From contig CAUYUJ010001436.1 in the NCBI GenBank assembly GCA_963575745.1, positions 303,411 through 330,910 of the forward strand: a stretch of 27,500 nucleotides of DNA, given 5' to 3'. Positions 1 to 9,940 of the stretch are shown here, in pieces. The notes under the pieces are model-generated. The model ran no database searches, was not told the DNA's origin, and saw nothing but the letters and a program-made list of their open reading frames with translations. Position 1 is the first letter of the stretch. Each line of letters starts with the position of its first letter. A program made the translations under genes and the position numbers. The DNA is from Prorocentrum cordatum (taxonomy: Eukaryota; Sar; Dinophyceae; Prorocentrales; Prorocentraceae).

Positions 1-50
1 CTTCTTCTCCTTCTCCTTCTCCTCCTCCTCCTCCTCCTCCTCCTCATCAT
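1..50. repeat. CTC/CTT trinucleotide tract
   Basis: A pyrimidine-only run of CTT and CTC triplets begins the window and continues as CTC to about position 47. Another CTT run is at 124-146. Confidence 0.85.
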
Positions 51-164
51 GCTGCTCCTGTGTGTGGCGTTCTTTCCTCTTCGAGGCCCGAGAAGAAGAA
101 CTTTCTTTTCAAAACGTGGGACTTCTCTTCTTCTTCTTCTTCTTCTCGAGCTGCCTTGTGACCG

Positions 165-285
165 ACCGGGGGCCCGGCGAGCGCCCCCCAAGGGCCAGCC
201 ATTGCCCAACACCTTCCGCCGTGACTCTTTCACGGCGCGGAGGGTTGTGGCTCCGGTTCTCTGCCCGGGCAGAACTTCCAGGGGG
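165..285 (+). repeat. Dispersed repeat family B, partial copy
   Basis: From GGGGGCCCGGCGAGCGCCCCC to about GGTTCTCTGCCCGG the sequence aligns, with many substitutions, to 5985-6085. Shared parts include the CCTTC-x-GTCGTG-like segment, TTCACGGCGCG and the following GAGG. The left half of the family consensus is not clear here because a CTT tract replaces it. Confidence 0.45.
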
Positions 286-289
286 GGCC

Positions 290-1400
290 ACGCACGCGAG
301 GGCAGCCAGGATGCGAGACAGTTGCCCCAAATTGCGGCCCAGAGGGCCCCAATCTGCCACCCTGGCAAGCACACGTCGTTCGTTTCTAATCGTGCTCATT
401 TCTAAGTGTGCTCGTTTCTAAGTGTTCCTGGCCCCCTAGTGGCCAGGCAGAGGCCCAGGATGAACAATTAGAAATGAAAGGATCTTGGCCCCCCAGAAAG
501 TCAAAAAGAACTCTCGAAGAATCAGAAATTAACAATGTGTACAAGTGCACCGTTCTCTTGCTCACCTGGCTTCGCAATGGTGACCCCCGCGATGCACGAA
601 GTTCGCGGTTCTGTTCGCGCCCTCGCCAGACCTCCTGAAGAATGGTACGCTTTCTGGCTCGGGCCGTGACGGACGAAGCGCGGTGAGCTTCGCGCCATCC
701 CATGTTGACTTCCCTCCCCCAAAAATGCATGTCGGCCACTGGGCAAACGCCAATACGTGTCCGGCCCTGGACTTCTTTCTTCTGGTCCCGCCAGTGCGCG
801 GTTAGAGCTCAGCTGCGCCGAGAGTGGCCCTATGCAAGAGTGACCTGTGGTGCCTGGCTTTAGGGGTGTCAGGGAGGGGCCAACATAAGCGCACTGGCCG
901 CGGCTATCGCATCGCATTCATCGATCGGGGGACCTCAGTGGGCCCACACCAGTGACCACGCTGGCGAATGGCCTCCCTCACGAGTAGCGATCCAAGCATC
1001 CCAAGAACGCTCCCAGCGAGGCGCGGCAGCTGGAAAAGGCATCGTAGGGGCTGGAAGCCCGCCGAGAGCCGAATCAAGCCGCGCCCGAAACAATTTTTTT
1101 TCGCGCGTACGATTTGTTAACACCATCTGTCCGCACTAGAGCCCATGATACAGAGGCGGGGGCACGCAACGAAAATGTCACGAATTACGAGCCGCGCCCG
1201 AAACCTTCGCTCCTTGCAGGGCCCCCAGGGGTCAACACGCGACCTCCAGACCATCGAGGGTACCCTGGCGGTGCCCTCGGAGAACTCCCACCCCAAAGAA
1301 GCAAAAACGACCTCGACGATCCTTGACTCTCGACCCTCGACCCTTGACCCGCGAACCTGCAACCGTTAGCCCACCCTGAGGTCTCCCAGATGGGATCGGA
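290..1400. other. Anonymous stretch, no gene recognised
   Basis: Mixed-composition sequence. Frames open for up to 130 codons exist on the minus strand but none resembles a known protein or has motif structure. A short repeat of TCTAAGTGT occurs near 395-425. Confidence 0.4.
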
Positions 1401-1420
1401 GCAGATGGGGTCGGAGGATT

Positions 1421-1550
1421 GCGCCGCATCGTCGATGCATCACCGATGCATCGGCGATGCATCGGCGACGCTGGCCATGCACCGGCGACGCCAGCGCGGA
1501 GAAAGTCGGGCCCCACACGCAGCGCCGATGCATCGGCGATGCAGCGCCCT
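1421..1550. repeat. Clustered GATGCATCGGCG palindromic repeat
   Basis: About eight copies or part copies of a 12-base motif around GATGCATC lie within 130 bp, many overlapping head to tail as CGATGCATCGGCGATGCATC. GATGCATC is self-complementary, and CGCCGATGCATCGGCG forms a 16-bp perfect palindrome. Confidence 0.8.
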
Positions 1551-1936
1551 CCCCCCGCTCCCGTCCACGACCCCATCTGGGAGGCCTGGACCCCAGACTT
1601 CTGTCTTCCAGGGGCGTCCAGAAGAGTGAAGGGGAACTGGGACACACAAATAAATATGCACAAATAAAAATATCCCCCATATTTCCCAATATTTTCTGTT
1701 CTTGTGTCTTCCCCATTCCCATATTTTCCTATATTTTCGGGGAATCGCCGATTAACCGTGTCTGTGTGTTTTCTCCCCTCCTGAAAGAGGGACGTTCAAG
1801 AGGGGGGGGTCGCAGATCAGGGCCCGCGGCACGTGCGCGCTGATGAGGACGGGTGCCGGGGGACGACGCACTGAGATAAGAGGGGGTGGAAGGCTTCCTG
1901 CGTCGGTGCGTGAGGTTTTCTGGCGTGGTCGCCGGA

Positions 1937-2215
1937 TCTCCCTCCTCCTCCTCCGCCTCCTCCTCCGCCTCCTCCGCCTCCTCCTCCTCCTACTCCTCGA
2001 GAGCGGGGGATCGAGAACGGGGGGTTGTCAGGGCCCTCGCCGTTCGAGTGACGTTTTCGTGTGGTTTTCCTTATGGGGCAACGCTTTATTACTTCTCTTT
2101 CTTCCCCATCTTCTTTCTCCTCCTTTCCCTCATCCTCCTTCTCCTCCTTCTCCTCTTCTTCTTCCTCCTCATTCTCCCCATCCTCCTCCTCCTCCACCAC
2201 CTCCCAGATTTTCTT
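1937..2215. repeat. CTC/CTT-rich pyrimidine tracts
   Basis: Two strongly pyrimidine-biased blocks (about 1937-2000 and 2095-2215) are built from CTC, CTT and CCT triplets, interrupted by about 95 bp of ordinary sequence. The Ser- and Leu-rich frames read through them are by-products of the triplets. Confidence 0.85.
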
Positions 2216-2228
2216 GTTCTCTCCTCCA

Positions 2229-2267
2229 CCCCCCCAAAAAATCGGCTTCGCGTTTTTTTGGGGGGGG
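2229..2267. repeat. Homopolymer hairpin C7A6 / T7G8
   Basis: Seven C and six A are followed after an 11-base loop by seven T and eight G, giving a 13-bp stem. It marks the junction between the pyrimidine tract on the left and the satellite on the right. Confidence 0.75.
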
Positions 2268-2289
2268 AGGGGAGGAAAGAAAAAGAAAG

Positions 2290-4600
2290 TCCTCCACAGG
2301 AGGATTCCTATCGAAACCCTCCACAGAGGGATTGCTATTGAAATCCTCCACACATTGTTTCCTATTGGAATCACCTGCAGAAGGATTGCTACTGAGATGC
2401 TTCGAAAGAAAGAATCCCGTTGGCATTGCATTGGCATTGCTTCGGCAATGGTTTGGCATTGCGCTGGAATTGTGCTTTGTAGTGCGTTGGCATTGCACTG
2501 ACACTTCGCAAGCCTTGCGTTGGCGAGCCCTGATGGAACCCTCGACAGAAGGACTCCCATTGAAACCCACTACAAGAAGGACTCCTATTGAAACTCTCCA
2601 CGGAAAAGGGTTCATATTGAAATCCTCCACAGAAGGATTCCTTGCGAAGCCTTTCACTGAAGGATTCCTATGTAAACTACCACAAAGGATTTCCCCAATT
2701 GGCATTGCATTGGCATTTTGTTGGGGTCGCCTTGGCATTGCGCTGGCATTGCGTTGGCACTGCTGTTGCATTGCTCTGTCTGGCATTGCGCTGGTGAATC
2801 CGAATTACTCCCTTCGCATAAGGATTCCTGTTGGAACCCTCCACAAACAAAAAGGATCCCGATTGAAATCTGGCACAAAGGATTGTCCCCATTGGCATTG
2901 CATTGGCATTGGGCTGGGATCGTCATGGCATTGGTTTGGCATTGAGCTGGCACTGGGTTGGCATCTCGCTGGCGAGTCCTAATCGGTCGCTTCACAGGAC
3001 ACTTCTTACTAACCCACCCTAACAAGAAGGATGCCTAGTGACCCCCTCCCACACACACGCAAGACGGATTCACATTCAAATCCTCCACAGAAGGATTGCA
3101 TTCGAAGCCCTTCACCAACAACAAACATTTTCCGATTGAAATCCTCCGAACCGAACACGGGTTCGCAATGACATCATCACACAATGACTCTCGTTGAAAT
3201 ACACCAAGAGAAGATGCCCCCAATTGGCATTGGCTTGACATTGTGTCGGCATTGCGTTGGAAGTGCGGTGGCATTGCGCTGGCATTTCGCTAGCGAGTCC
3301 GAATGCCTCCCTTCGCAGAAAGATTCCTGTTGCAATCCCCAGAAGAAGGATTTTAATTGAAATCCACCACAAAAGATTGCCCCCAACGACATTGCATTGG
3401 CATCGGATCCGGGACGCCTTGGCATTGGTTTAGCATTGCGTCGGCACTGTTTGAGTATTGCGCTGGCAAGTCCTAATGCCTCCCTTCGCAGAAGGATTCC
3501 CACTGCAACCATCCACAAAAAGGAGTCCGATTAAAATCTACCACAAGGGATTGCCCCCATGGCATTGCATTGGGGTCACCTTTGCATTGGTTTGGCATTG
3601 CGTGGGCACTGCTTTAGCATTGTGCTGGCGAGTCCTAATGCCTCCCTTCGCAGAAGGCTTATTATTGAAACCCTCCGCAAAAAGGATTCCTTTTGACCAC
3701 AAAGGTTTGCCCCCAACGACATTGCATTGGCATCGGATTTGGAATCACCTTGGCATTGCGCTGGCATTGCGTTGGCACTGCTTTCGTATTGCGCTGGAGA
3801 GTTCTAATGCTTCCTTTTGCAGAAAGATTCCGATTGACACCCCCAGAATGACTCATATTGAAATCCACCACAAAGGATTGCCCCCATTGGCATATCACTG
3901 GCATTGGATTGGGGTCGCCTTGGCATTGGTTTGGCATTGCGTTGACACTGCTTTAGCATTGCGCTGGCGAGTCCTGATGCGTCCCTTCGCAGAAATATTC
4001 CTATTGAAAGCCTCAGCAAAAAGGGTTCACTTTGAAATCTACCACAAAGGATTACCCCCAATGACATTGCATTGGCATCGGACTTGAGATCGCATTGACA
4101 TTGCGCTGGCATTGCGCTGGCATTGCGTTGGCACTGCTTTGGCATTGCGCTGGCGAGTTCCAATGCCTCCCTTCGCACAAGGATTATTATTTCAACCCCC
4201 AGAAGGATTCTTATTGAAATCTACCACAAAGGATTACACCCATTGGCATAGCATTGGCATTGGATTGTGGTCACCTTGGCATTGGTTTTACATTGCGCTG
4301 GCGCTTCTTTAGCATTGCGCTGGCATTGCTCTGGCGAGTCCTCATGGCTCTCTCCGCAGAAGGACTCCTACTGAAATCCTCCACAATAAGGGTTCAAGGA
4401 TTCCTAGTGGAATCCTCCAAAGGAGGATTCCTGTCGAAACCCTCCACAGAAGCATTCCTGTCGAAATCCTCCGAGGAAGGATTCGCCATGACATCATCCA
4501 CATAATGCTTCTGATTGAAATCCACCGAAAGAAGATAATCCCCAATTGGCATTGCACAGGCATTGGTTGGCAATGTATTGGTTTCACATCGGCATGAATT
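2290..4600 (+). repeat. Degenerate tandem satellite, ~163-186 bp period, rich in TTGGCATTG
   Basis: Each unit has a part like AGAAGGATTCCTATTGAAA, then TCCACCACAAAGGATTGCC, then several TGGCATTG submotifs, then GCTGGCGAGTCCTAATGCC. The GGCGAGTCC landmark recurs near 3292, 3464, 3627, 3796, 3966, 4152 and 4333, so the period is 163-186 bp. Earlier units (2290-3290) are more diverged in length. There are about 12 units. Frames open across several units (for example 1843-2982) read the repeat and are not judged genes. Confidence 0.9.
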
Positions 4601-4770
4601 GGCCTGTTGCAGGAGAGAGACACAGAGAGACAAAGAGGAGAAGAAAAGACGAGGATAACGCAGAAAGGAAGAAAACACCAAGCATTCACTCAAACAAGAG
4701 AGGCGGAGGAGCGTTTCACTCGATAAAAAAACAAATGAAAACGACGAGGGCCCTGACAATCCCTTGGCCT
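4600..4770. other. Purine-rich spacer after the satellite
   Basis: An AGAGAGACA-rich stretch follows the satellite and runs into the CTC tract. No gene is seen. Confidence 0.4.
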
Positions 4771-4960
4771 CTACTCCTCCTCCTCCCCTTCATCCTCCTT
4801 CTCCCCTCTGCTCCTCCTCCTCCTCTTCCTCCTTCTACTCCTCCTCCTCCTCCTTCTCCTCCTCCTTCTCCTCCTCCTCCTCTTCCCCCCCCTCCTCCTA
4901 CTCCTCCTCCTCCTCCTCCTCCTCCTCCTCCTCCTCCTCCTCCTCCTCCTCCTCCTCATC
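4770..4960. repeat. CTC trinucleotide microsatellite
   Basis: Nearly 190 bp of CTC with scattered CTT and CCC, ending in a pure run at about 4902-4956. The poly-Ser, poly-Pro and poly-Arg frames here are artefacts of the triplet. Confidence 0.95.
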
Positions 4961-5127
4961 TCTTGGACACACAAGTAAACCGACACACATCCCAAGATTC
5001 CCAATCTTTTCCCATATGTTCTAGGTCTTCGTCTTCCCCCCGCTTTCCGCATTTTCCCATATCTTCCTGGGACTCGGCGATTATAAGTGTCTGTGTGTAT
5101 CTTCCTTTCCTGACATCTCTTGGACGC

Positions 5128-5230
5128 CCCCACAGGAACCACCTCTTCGTCCCGAGCCGTCTTCTGGCGACCTGCAAGACCAGGGGAAGGCCCGAAGAAG
5201 GCCGAGAGCCCCCGGACTCGCTGCCAAACA
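5128..5230 (+). repeat. Dispersed repeat family B, diverged copy
   Basis: The segment CTCTTCGTCCCGAGCCGTCTTCTGGC and the following GGCCCGAAGAAGGCC line up with the core of copies at 5539 and 5939. It is the most diverged of the set, so membership is tentative. Confidence 0.4.
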
Positions 5231-5239
5231 TCCGGAATG

Positions 5240-5530
5240 ATGCCTTCAGTCCGCGGCCGCCCTGAACCAGGATTCTGATCCGTCTCACATGCCGCGAGGG
5301 AGATTGGAGGGGGCACGATTTGTGTTTTTGTCCAAGCTTGCATTTGCATGGCCATGTCGAGCATCGAATGACAGGCATCCGATATGATGCTCTCGTCCCA
5401 GCCATCACCCCCCTCTAGTCATCACCCCCCTCCTGGACGACCCCGACCCTTGGCCGCCCCTGGCTTCTCTGGGCCGCTTACCATGGGAGAACCGTGTCCT
5501 GTGGGCAACGACTCCTGGACCCTGGGGCCT
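5240..5530. other. Anonymous stretch
   Basis: No gene, RNA or clear repeat recognised. A short duplication of CATCACCCCCCTC occurs near 5404-5431. Confidence 0.35.
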
Positions 5531-5640
5531 TCCCCCAAGACCAAGTCTTTATCCTGAATCGTTTTCTGGCAGTCCCAGGGCCCGTGGACGGCCCCGGAAA
5601 GCCAAAAACGGCAACCAAAAACTCAGGGCAGCCCGTGATG
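5531..5640 (+). repeat. Dispersed repeat family B, copy
   Basis: It contains TTTATCCTGAATCGTTTTCT followed by GGGCCCGTGGACGGCCCC and AAAAACGG, matching the copies at 5931 and 25981 in order and spacing. Confidence 0.6.
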
Positions 5641-5930
5641 GTGTCAGCCGGAGGACGAGGCGGGGCATGCGCGTCTCGTGAGTGTCCCCTGCTCCACCCC
5701 CCTCCTCCGTTCGTCTCCCCCTGCCCCGCCTCGCAGGGCGGACGCCCAACCACAGCGAGCAAGCGGGCGGGGCGCGCGCGGGCCTCGACCAGGCGGGCGA
5801 CCCCCCCTGCAGCTCGGGCACCACCAGCGGGACCCCGCGGGACCGAACGCGGCGCACAAAAATCAGGACCCGGTGCCCAGGCCCCCGTCTTCATGATCTT
5901 TTCATCACGTCGACCCCCAAAAAGGTCTCG
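5640..5930. other. GC-rich anonymous stretch between two family B copies
   Basis: About 290 bp of GC-rich sequence without a recognised gene. Frames are open on both strands because GC-rich DNA has few stops. Confidence 0.35.
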
Positions 5931-6090
5931 ACCCCTTCCCCGGAACCGGTTTTTCATCCTGAGTCGTTTTCTTTTCGGATGGCCCGAGGCCCGGCAAGGG
6001 CCCCCAGAGACCGAAAACAGTAGCAAACCTTCTGTCGTGTTTTTTGTTCACAACGCGAGGAGGTCTGGGTTCCTCTCCGGACCCGTTTCT
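5931..6090 (+). repeat. Dispersed repeat family B, best copy
   Basis: It reads TTCCCCGGAACCGGTTTTTC, then ATCCTGAGTCGTTTTCT, GGCCCGGCAAGGGCCCC, GACCGAAAA and a TTGTTCACAACGCG segment. The same order occurs at 25981-26130. The inner GGCCCGGCAAGGGCC part is a small imperfect inverted repeat. Confidence 0.65.
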
Positions 6091-6299
6091 CCCCCTGTGA
6101 GGAGGGACCGACCGTCTGGACATTCCTAGAGGCCTACCACGACATGTTCTCAAAACCGAAGAGTGTTCCACTCACGAAGACACTGTTCCCATAACAGCAA
6201 CAAAAAGACGCGCGAGTTGAAATAAGACGGTCTCAACCAGACATGTTCTAGGACACACCCGTACAAACCACGGCAGGTCCTTAGAACACTCTTCGGCGG

Positions 6300-6560
6300 G
6301 CCTGTAGGCAGGCCAGGACAGGAGAGCCCAGCATCGAATCGACAAGTCGCATCGGCGAGCGCAGTGAATCCGATCGGCGGAAGTCGGCAGCCAAGTCGGG
6401 AGAAGACGGATCGGCTGAACTCGGCAGGCTGGCAGGCCTCCGTGGAGGAATCGGAATATCCAGGTCGGAATCCGAAGCCGGACCGACTCGAGACCGGAGG
6501 CCCTCGAAGTCGGAGCGAACCTAAACGACGGAGTCGAAGCGGGCCCTGCCAGGACGCTTC
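6300..6560 (+). repeat. Dispersed repeat family A, copy 1
   Basis: The sequence is built of short GTCGG/ATCGG words: CAGGAGAGCCCAGCATCG, AAGTCGGGAGAA, ATCGGCAGGCT-like words and GGTCGGAATCCGAAG, then GGGCCCTGCCAGG. The same words in the same order and orientation recur at 16385-16650, so this is a diverged dispersed repeat and not a gene. Confidence 0.7.
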
Positions 6561-7100
6561 GCCACTGCCCGCCCCACGGCGAGTCTCCCGGGCCGCGCCC
6601 GAGGCGAGCGCGGGCGGGCGGGCGGCTGGCTCGGCCCCTGGCCCGCTCAGGGTCCCCGCCGCGGCCGCCGGCCGGCGCGGCGTCCTGCCCGGCAGCGGGC
6701 AGGGCGGGCCGTCCCCGCCGCCCCGCGCGGCCGCGGCTCGGCGGGGGGGGGGAGGGAGGAAGGAGGGAGGAGGGGGCGGGGGGGGGAGGGAGGAGGGAGG
6801 AGGGAGCACAGTCGGACTTGACTGGACTGGACACGCGAGAGGACACAATACCCTTCCGAGTGCCACATGGCCATGGGAACGCAGGAGGCGTAGGTCGCGA
6901 GACACAAGACACAAGGGTACCCTTGATTTGGCAGGGTCGACCTACTAATCCGGGCCGCCTGCAGGAGGAGGGAGGAGGGAGGGAGGAGGAGGACCAGTGT
7001 AAACCAAAGAGTCATCGACGACGTTGGAATAGACCCTCCCTCCAAGCTCCCTCTTCATAGGCCCCCTACAACGGCTCATTCAACTGAGGGCATTGCCTCG
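6560..7100. other. GC-rich stretch with G-rich tract, no gene recognised
   Basis: A G/GGA-rich run at about 6740-6805 is flanked by very GC-rich DNA on the left; a shorter GGAGG run lies at 6963-6992. The long open frames reflect composition. Confidence 0.4.
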
Positions 7101-7119
7101 TTGGAAGACATCCGTTTGA

Positions 7120-7690
7120 AGACCCTGAAGCATGCCAAAACATTGTTCTCAGTATTCCATCGCCACGGATACGTCTTGACGATTCTGAATCGTGCCAGAA
7201 CGCCATTCCTGGGACTTCAACACCACGAATCAACGCAACTGCTGCGCCCTCATAATCCTGAATCCTTCCATAACACCATTTCTGGTACGCTGATCATGGG
7301 AGACCGTGAAACCGTAACAATTTTTAGAAACGAATCCGTGCTGCGCTAAGGCGAGAAACGCATGTTGAAAACCACCCGTTCTCAATCCGTGAAGCTCTTG
7401 CAATTCTTTGAAACGAATGTACGCGGCGCGAACGACGAGAGCTACATAGTGAAAACGGCCCACCATCAATCCGTGACGCTCTTGCAATGTTAAGAAACGA
7501 CTGTGCCCAGCGCTGAAGCGAGATCCACATTTGGAAAACCACCCGCCCTCAATCCGTAAAGCTCTTGCAAATGTTTCAAACGAATGTGCACGGCGCTACT
7601 GCGAGAACCACATTTTGAAAACCACCCGCCCTCAATCCGTGAAGTTCTTGCAACTGTGTAAAATGAATATGCGCGGCGCTAGGGCGAGGA
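7120..7690 (+). repeat. 83-84 bp tandem repeat, degenerate toward the left
   Basis: The landmark GAAAACCACCCGCCCTCAAT and its variants begin near 7368, 7451, 7535 and 7617. Each is followed by CCGTGAAGCTCTTGCAA, a GTTTCAAACGAATG-like stretch and CGGCGCTA. Weaker units with GAATCGTGCC-type words extend left to about 7120. A further single copy lies at 11757-11820. Confidence 0.85.
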
Positions 7691-8665
7691 AGCAATTGGC
7701 GGAGCAACTGCAACCACCCCAGTTGCAACTGAGACCGCCCCCGGTGGCGCCTAGGGGGCCGGGGGGCGGGCGGAGCAACTGAGACGGGTGGGCGGAGCAA
7801 TTGGGCCAGCAACTGACCCAACTGACCCAACTGACCCAGACTGCCCCACACTGCCCCAGACCGCCCCAACTGCCCCACTGTCCCAGACTGCCCCAGACTG
7901 CCCCAGACTGGCCCAGACTGCCCCAGAGTGCCCCAGACTGCCCCAGACTGCCCCAGACTGCCCCAGACTGTCCCAGACTGCCCCAGACTGTCCCAGACTG
8001 CCCCAGACTGCCAAGGGGGCCGGGGGCGGGCGGAGCAACTGAGACGGGTGGGCGGAGCAACTGGGCCAGCAACTGACCCAACTGACCCAGACTGCCCCAG
8101 ACTGCCCCAGACTGCCCCACACTGCCCCAGACTGCCCCAGGCTGCCCCAGAGGGCCCCAACTGGCCCAGACTGCCCCAGACTGCCCCAGATTGCCTCAGA
8201 CTGCCCCAGACTGCCCCAGACTGGCCCCAGACAGGCCCCACAGACTGCCCCGGACTGCCAAGGGGGCCGGGGGGCGGGCGGAGCAACTGAGACGGGTGGG
8301 AGGAGCAACTGGGCCAGCAACTGACCCAACTGACCCAACTGACCCAACAACTGACCCAACTGACCCAGACTGCCCCAGACTGCCCCACACTGCCCCAGAC
8401 TGCCCCAGGCTGCCCCAGAGTGCCCCAACTGGCCCAGACTGCCCCAGACTGCCCCAGACTGCCTCAGACTGCCCCAGACTGCCCCAGACTGCCCCAGACA
8501 GGCCCCAGACTGCCCCAGACTGCCCCAGACTGCCCCAGACTGACAGTCAAGGGGGCCGGGGGGCGGGCGGAGCAACTGAAACGGGTGGGCGGAGCAACTG
8601 GGCCAGCAACTGACCCAACTGACCCAACTGACCCAGACTGACCCAGACTGCCCCAGGCTGCCCCA
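7690..8665 (+). repeat. ACTGCCCCAG decamer array with higher-order structure
   Basis: About 60 copies of a 10-base unit (ACTGCCCCAG, with ACTGACCCA and ACTGTCCCAG variants) are arranged in four blocks. Each block is headed by a GC-rich leader containing GGGGGCGGGCGGAGCAACTG and TGGGCCAGCAACTGACCC. Leaders lie near 7750, 8015, 8260 and 8550, so the higher-order period is roughly 245-290 bp. The long WGSLGQSGAV and CPRLPQTAPD reading frames are products of a 10-base repeat read as 30. Confidence 0.95.
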
Positions 8666-8900
8666 TGCGCCAAGAGGGCTTCCGCGAAGGGCCCGAGAGA
8701 GGCCCTCCTGGACCCTTGCAGGGAGCAACGCTCCGGTCCCAACTGCACCCGGGGCCGCGCGTGCCGCGGGGGGCCTCGACGGAGGGCGGGGGGCTCCCAG
8801 AGCCTTCCGACGGGCCCACAGGCGGCCCCAAGACAGGCCCAAGACGTTCGGAGCCTGCCCAGGGCGTTCGGAGGGGCCCAAAGGCGCTCCAAGACAGGCC
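8665..8900. other. Transition between two tandem arrays
   Basis: It starts with CAAGAGGGC words typical of the next array, without its TTATAAAAAC core. No gene is seen. Confidence 0.4.
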
Positions 8901-9560
8901 CAAGAGGGCACCAGGGCAGCTTATAAAAACAAATTGTTTTATAACGTACTCCTGGGCCCTCTTGGGGGCCTCTCGGAGCCCCCTTGGGGGCCTCTGGGAG
9001 CCCTCTAGGGGCCCTCTTGGACCCTTCCCAAAAGGTTCGGGGGGGGCTCAAAGGCGCCCCAAGACGAACCCAACAGGGCACCAGGCCAGCTTATAAAAAC
9101 ACCTTGTTTTATAACGTACTCCTGGGCCCTCTTCGGGGCCTCTTGGAGCCCCCCTGGGGGCCTCTGGGAGCCCTCTAGGGGCCCTATTGGACCCTACCCA
9201 GGGCCCTCGGAGGGGCCCACAGGCGCCCCAACACGGGCCCATGTGAGCCCCAGGACAGCTTATAAAAACAGCTTGTTTTATAACGTACTCCTGGGCCCTC
9301 TTCGGGTCCTCTTGGAGCCCTCTCTGGGGGCCTCTGGGAGCCCTCTAAGGGGCCCTCTTGGACCCTTCCCAGGGCCCTCAGAGGGGCCCAGAGGCGCCCC
9401 AAGACGGGCCCAAGAGGGCCCCAGGACAGCTTATAAAAACAGCTTGTTTTATAACGTACTCCTGAGCCCTCTTGGGGGCCTCTTGGAGCTCCCTTGGGGG
9501 CCTCTGGGAGCTTTCTAGGTGCCCTCTTGGACCCTTCCCAGAGACCTCGGAGGGGCCCAA
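8900..9560 (+). repeat. 169-171 bp tandem repeat with hairpin core, block 1
   Basis: The core CAGCTTATAAAAACAGCTTG, followed by TTTTATAACGTACTCCTGG, begins at 8917, 9087, 9256 and 9427. The period is therefore 169-171 bp. TTATAAAAACA and TTGTTTTATAA form an imperfect palindrome, nested inside longer arms CAAGAGGGCCCCAGGA and TCCTGGGCCCTCTTG. Units are highly alike, so the array has been amplified or homogenised recently. Confidence 0.93.
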
Positions 9561-9602
9561 AGATGGGTCCCCAGATCCCTCCCGGGGTCCAAACGCACCA
9601 GT

Positions 9603-9612
9603 TGTCCGTCGC

Positions 9613-9685
<73 letters not shown>

Positions 9686-9722
9686 GACGCCGTCGCCGTC
9701 GTCGTCGTCGTCGTCGTCGTGG

Positions 9723-9754
<32 letters not shown>

Positions 9755-9795
9755 GTCGTGGTCGTCGTAGTGGTCGTCGTCGTCGTGTTTTTTTT
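9603..9795. repeat. GTC trinucleotide microsatellite
   Basis: Near-uninterrupted GTC with a few GCC, GTG and GTA variants, followed by a T-rich tract. Confidence 0.95.
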
Positions 9796-9867
9796 TTTGT
9801 TTTTCTTCTTCAGGCCGTAAGGATGCTTACGGCCGGGAAAAACGCGCTCATCATTATCTCCCTCGTA

Positions 9868-9940
9868 ATCGCCGTCGTCGTCTTGATCGTCGTCGTCGTC
9901 GTCGTCGTCGTCTTGATCGTCGTCGTCGTCGTCGCCACTG
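9868..9940. repeat. GTC microsatellite, second block
   Basis: GTC repeats interrupted by TTGATC. About 70 bp of non-repeat sequence containing an imperfect TAAGGATGCTTA palindrome separates it from the first block. Confidence 0.85.

Noticed and set aside
1843-2982. A 379-codon frame across the satellite
   Set aside because: It crosses a CTC tract, a homopolymer hairpin and several satellite units; neighbouring units have stops in the same frame.
6364-6948. A 194-codon frame over family A copy 1 and the G-rich tract
   Set aside because: The sequence is a dispersed repeat shared with 16385-16650, where the same frame is not kept.
7576-8911. Long WGSLGQSGAV-type and CPRLPQTAPD-type frames that could be repetitive secreted proteins
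   Set aside because: They follow a 10-base DNA repeat and exist in several frames on both strands; no non-repeat domain or signal peptide is attached.
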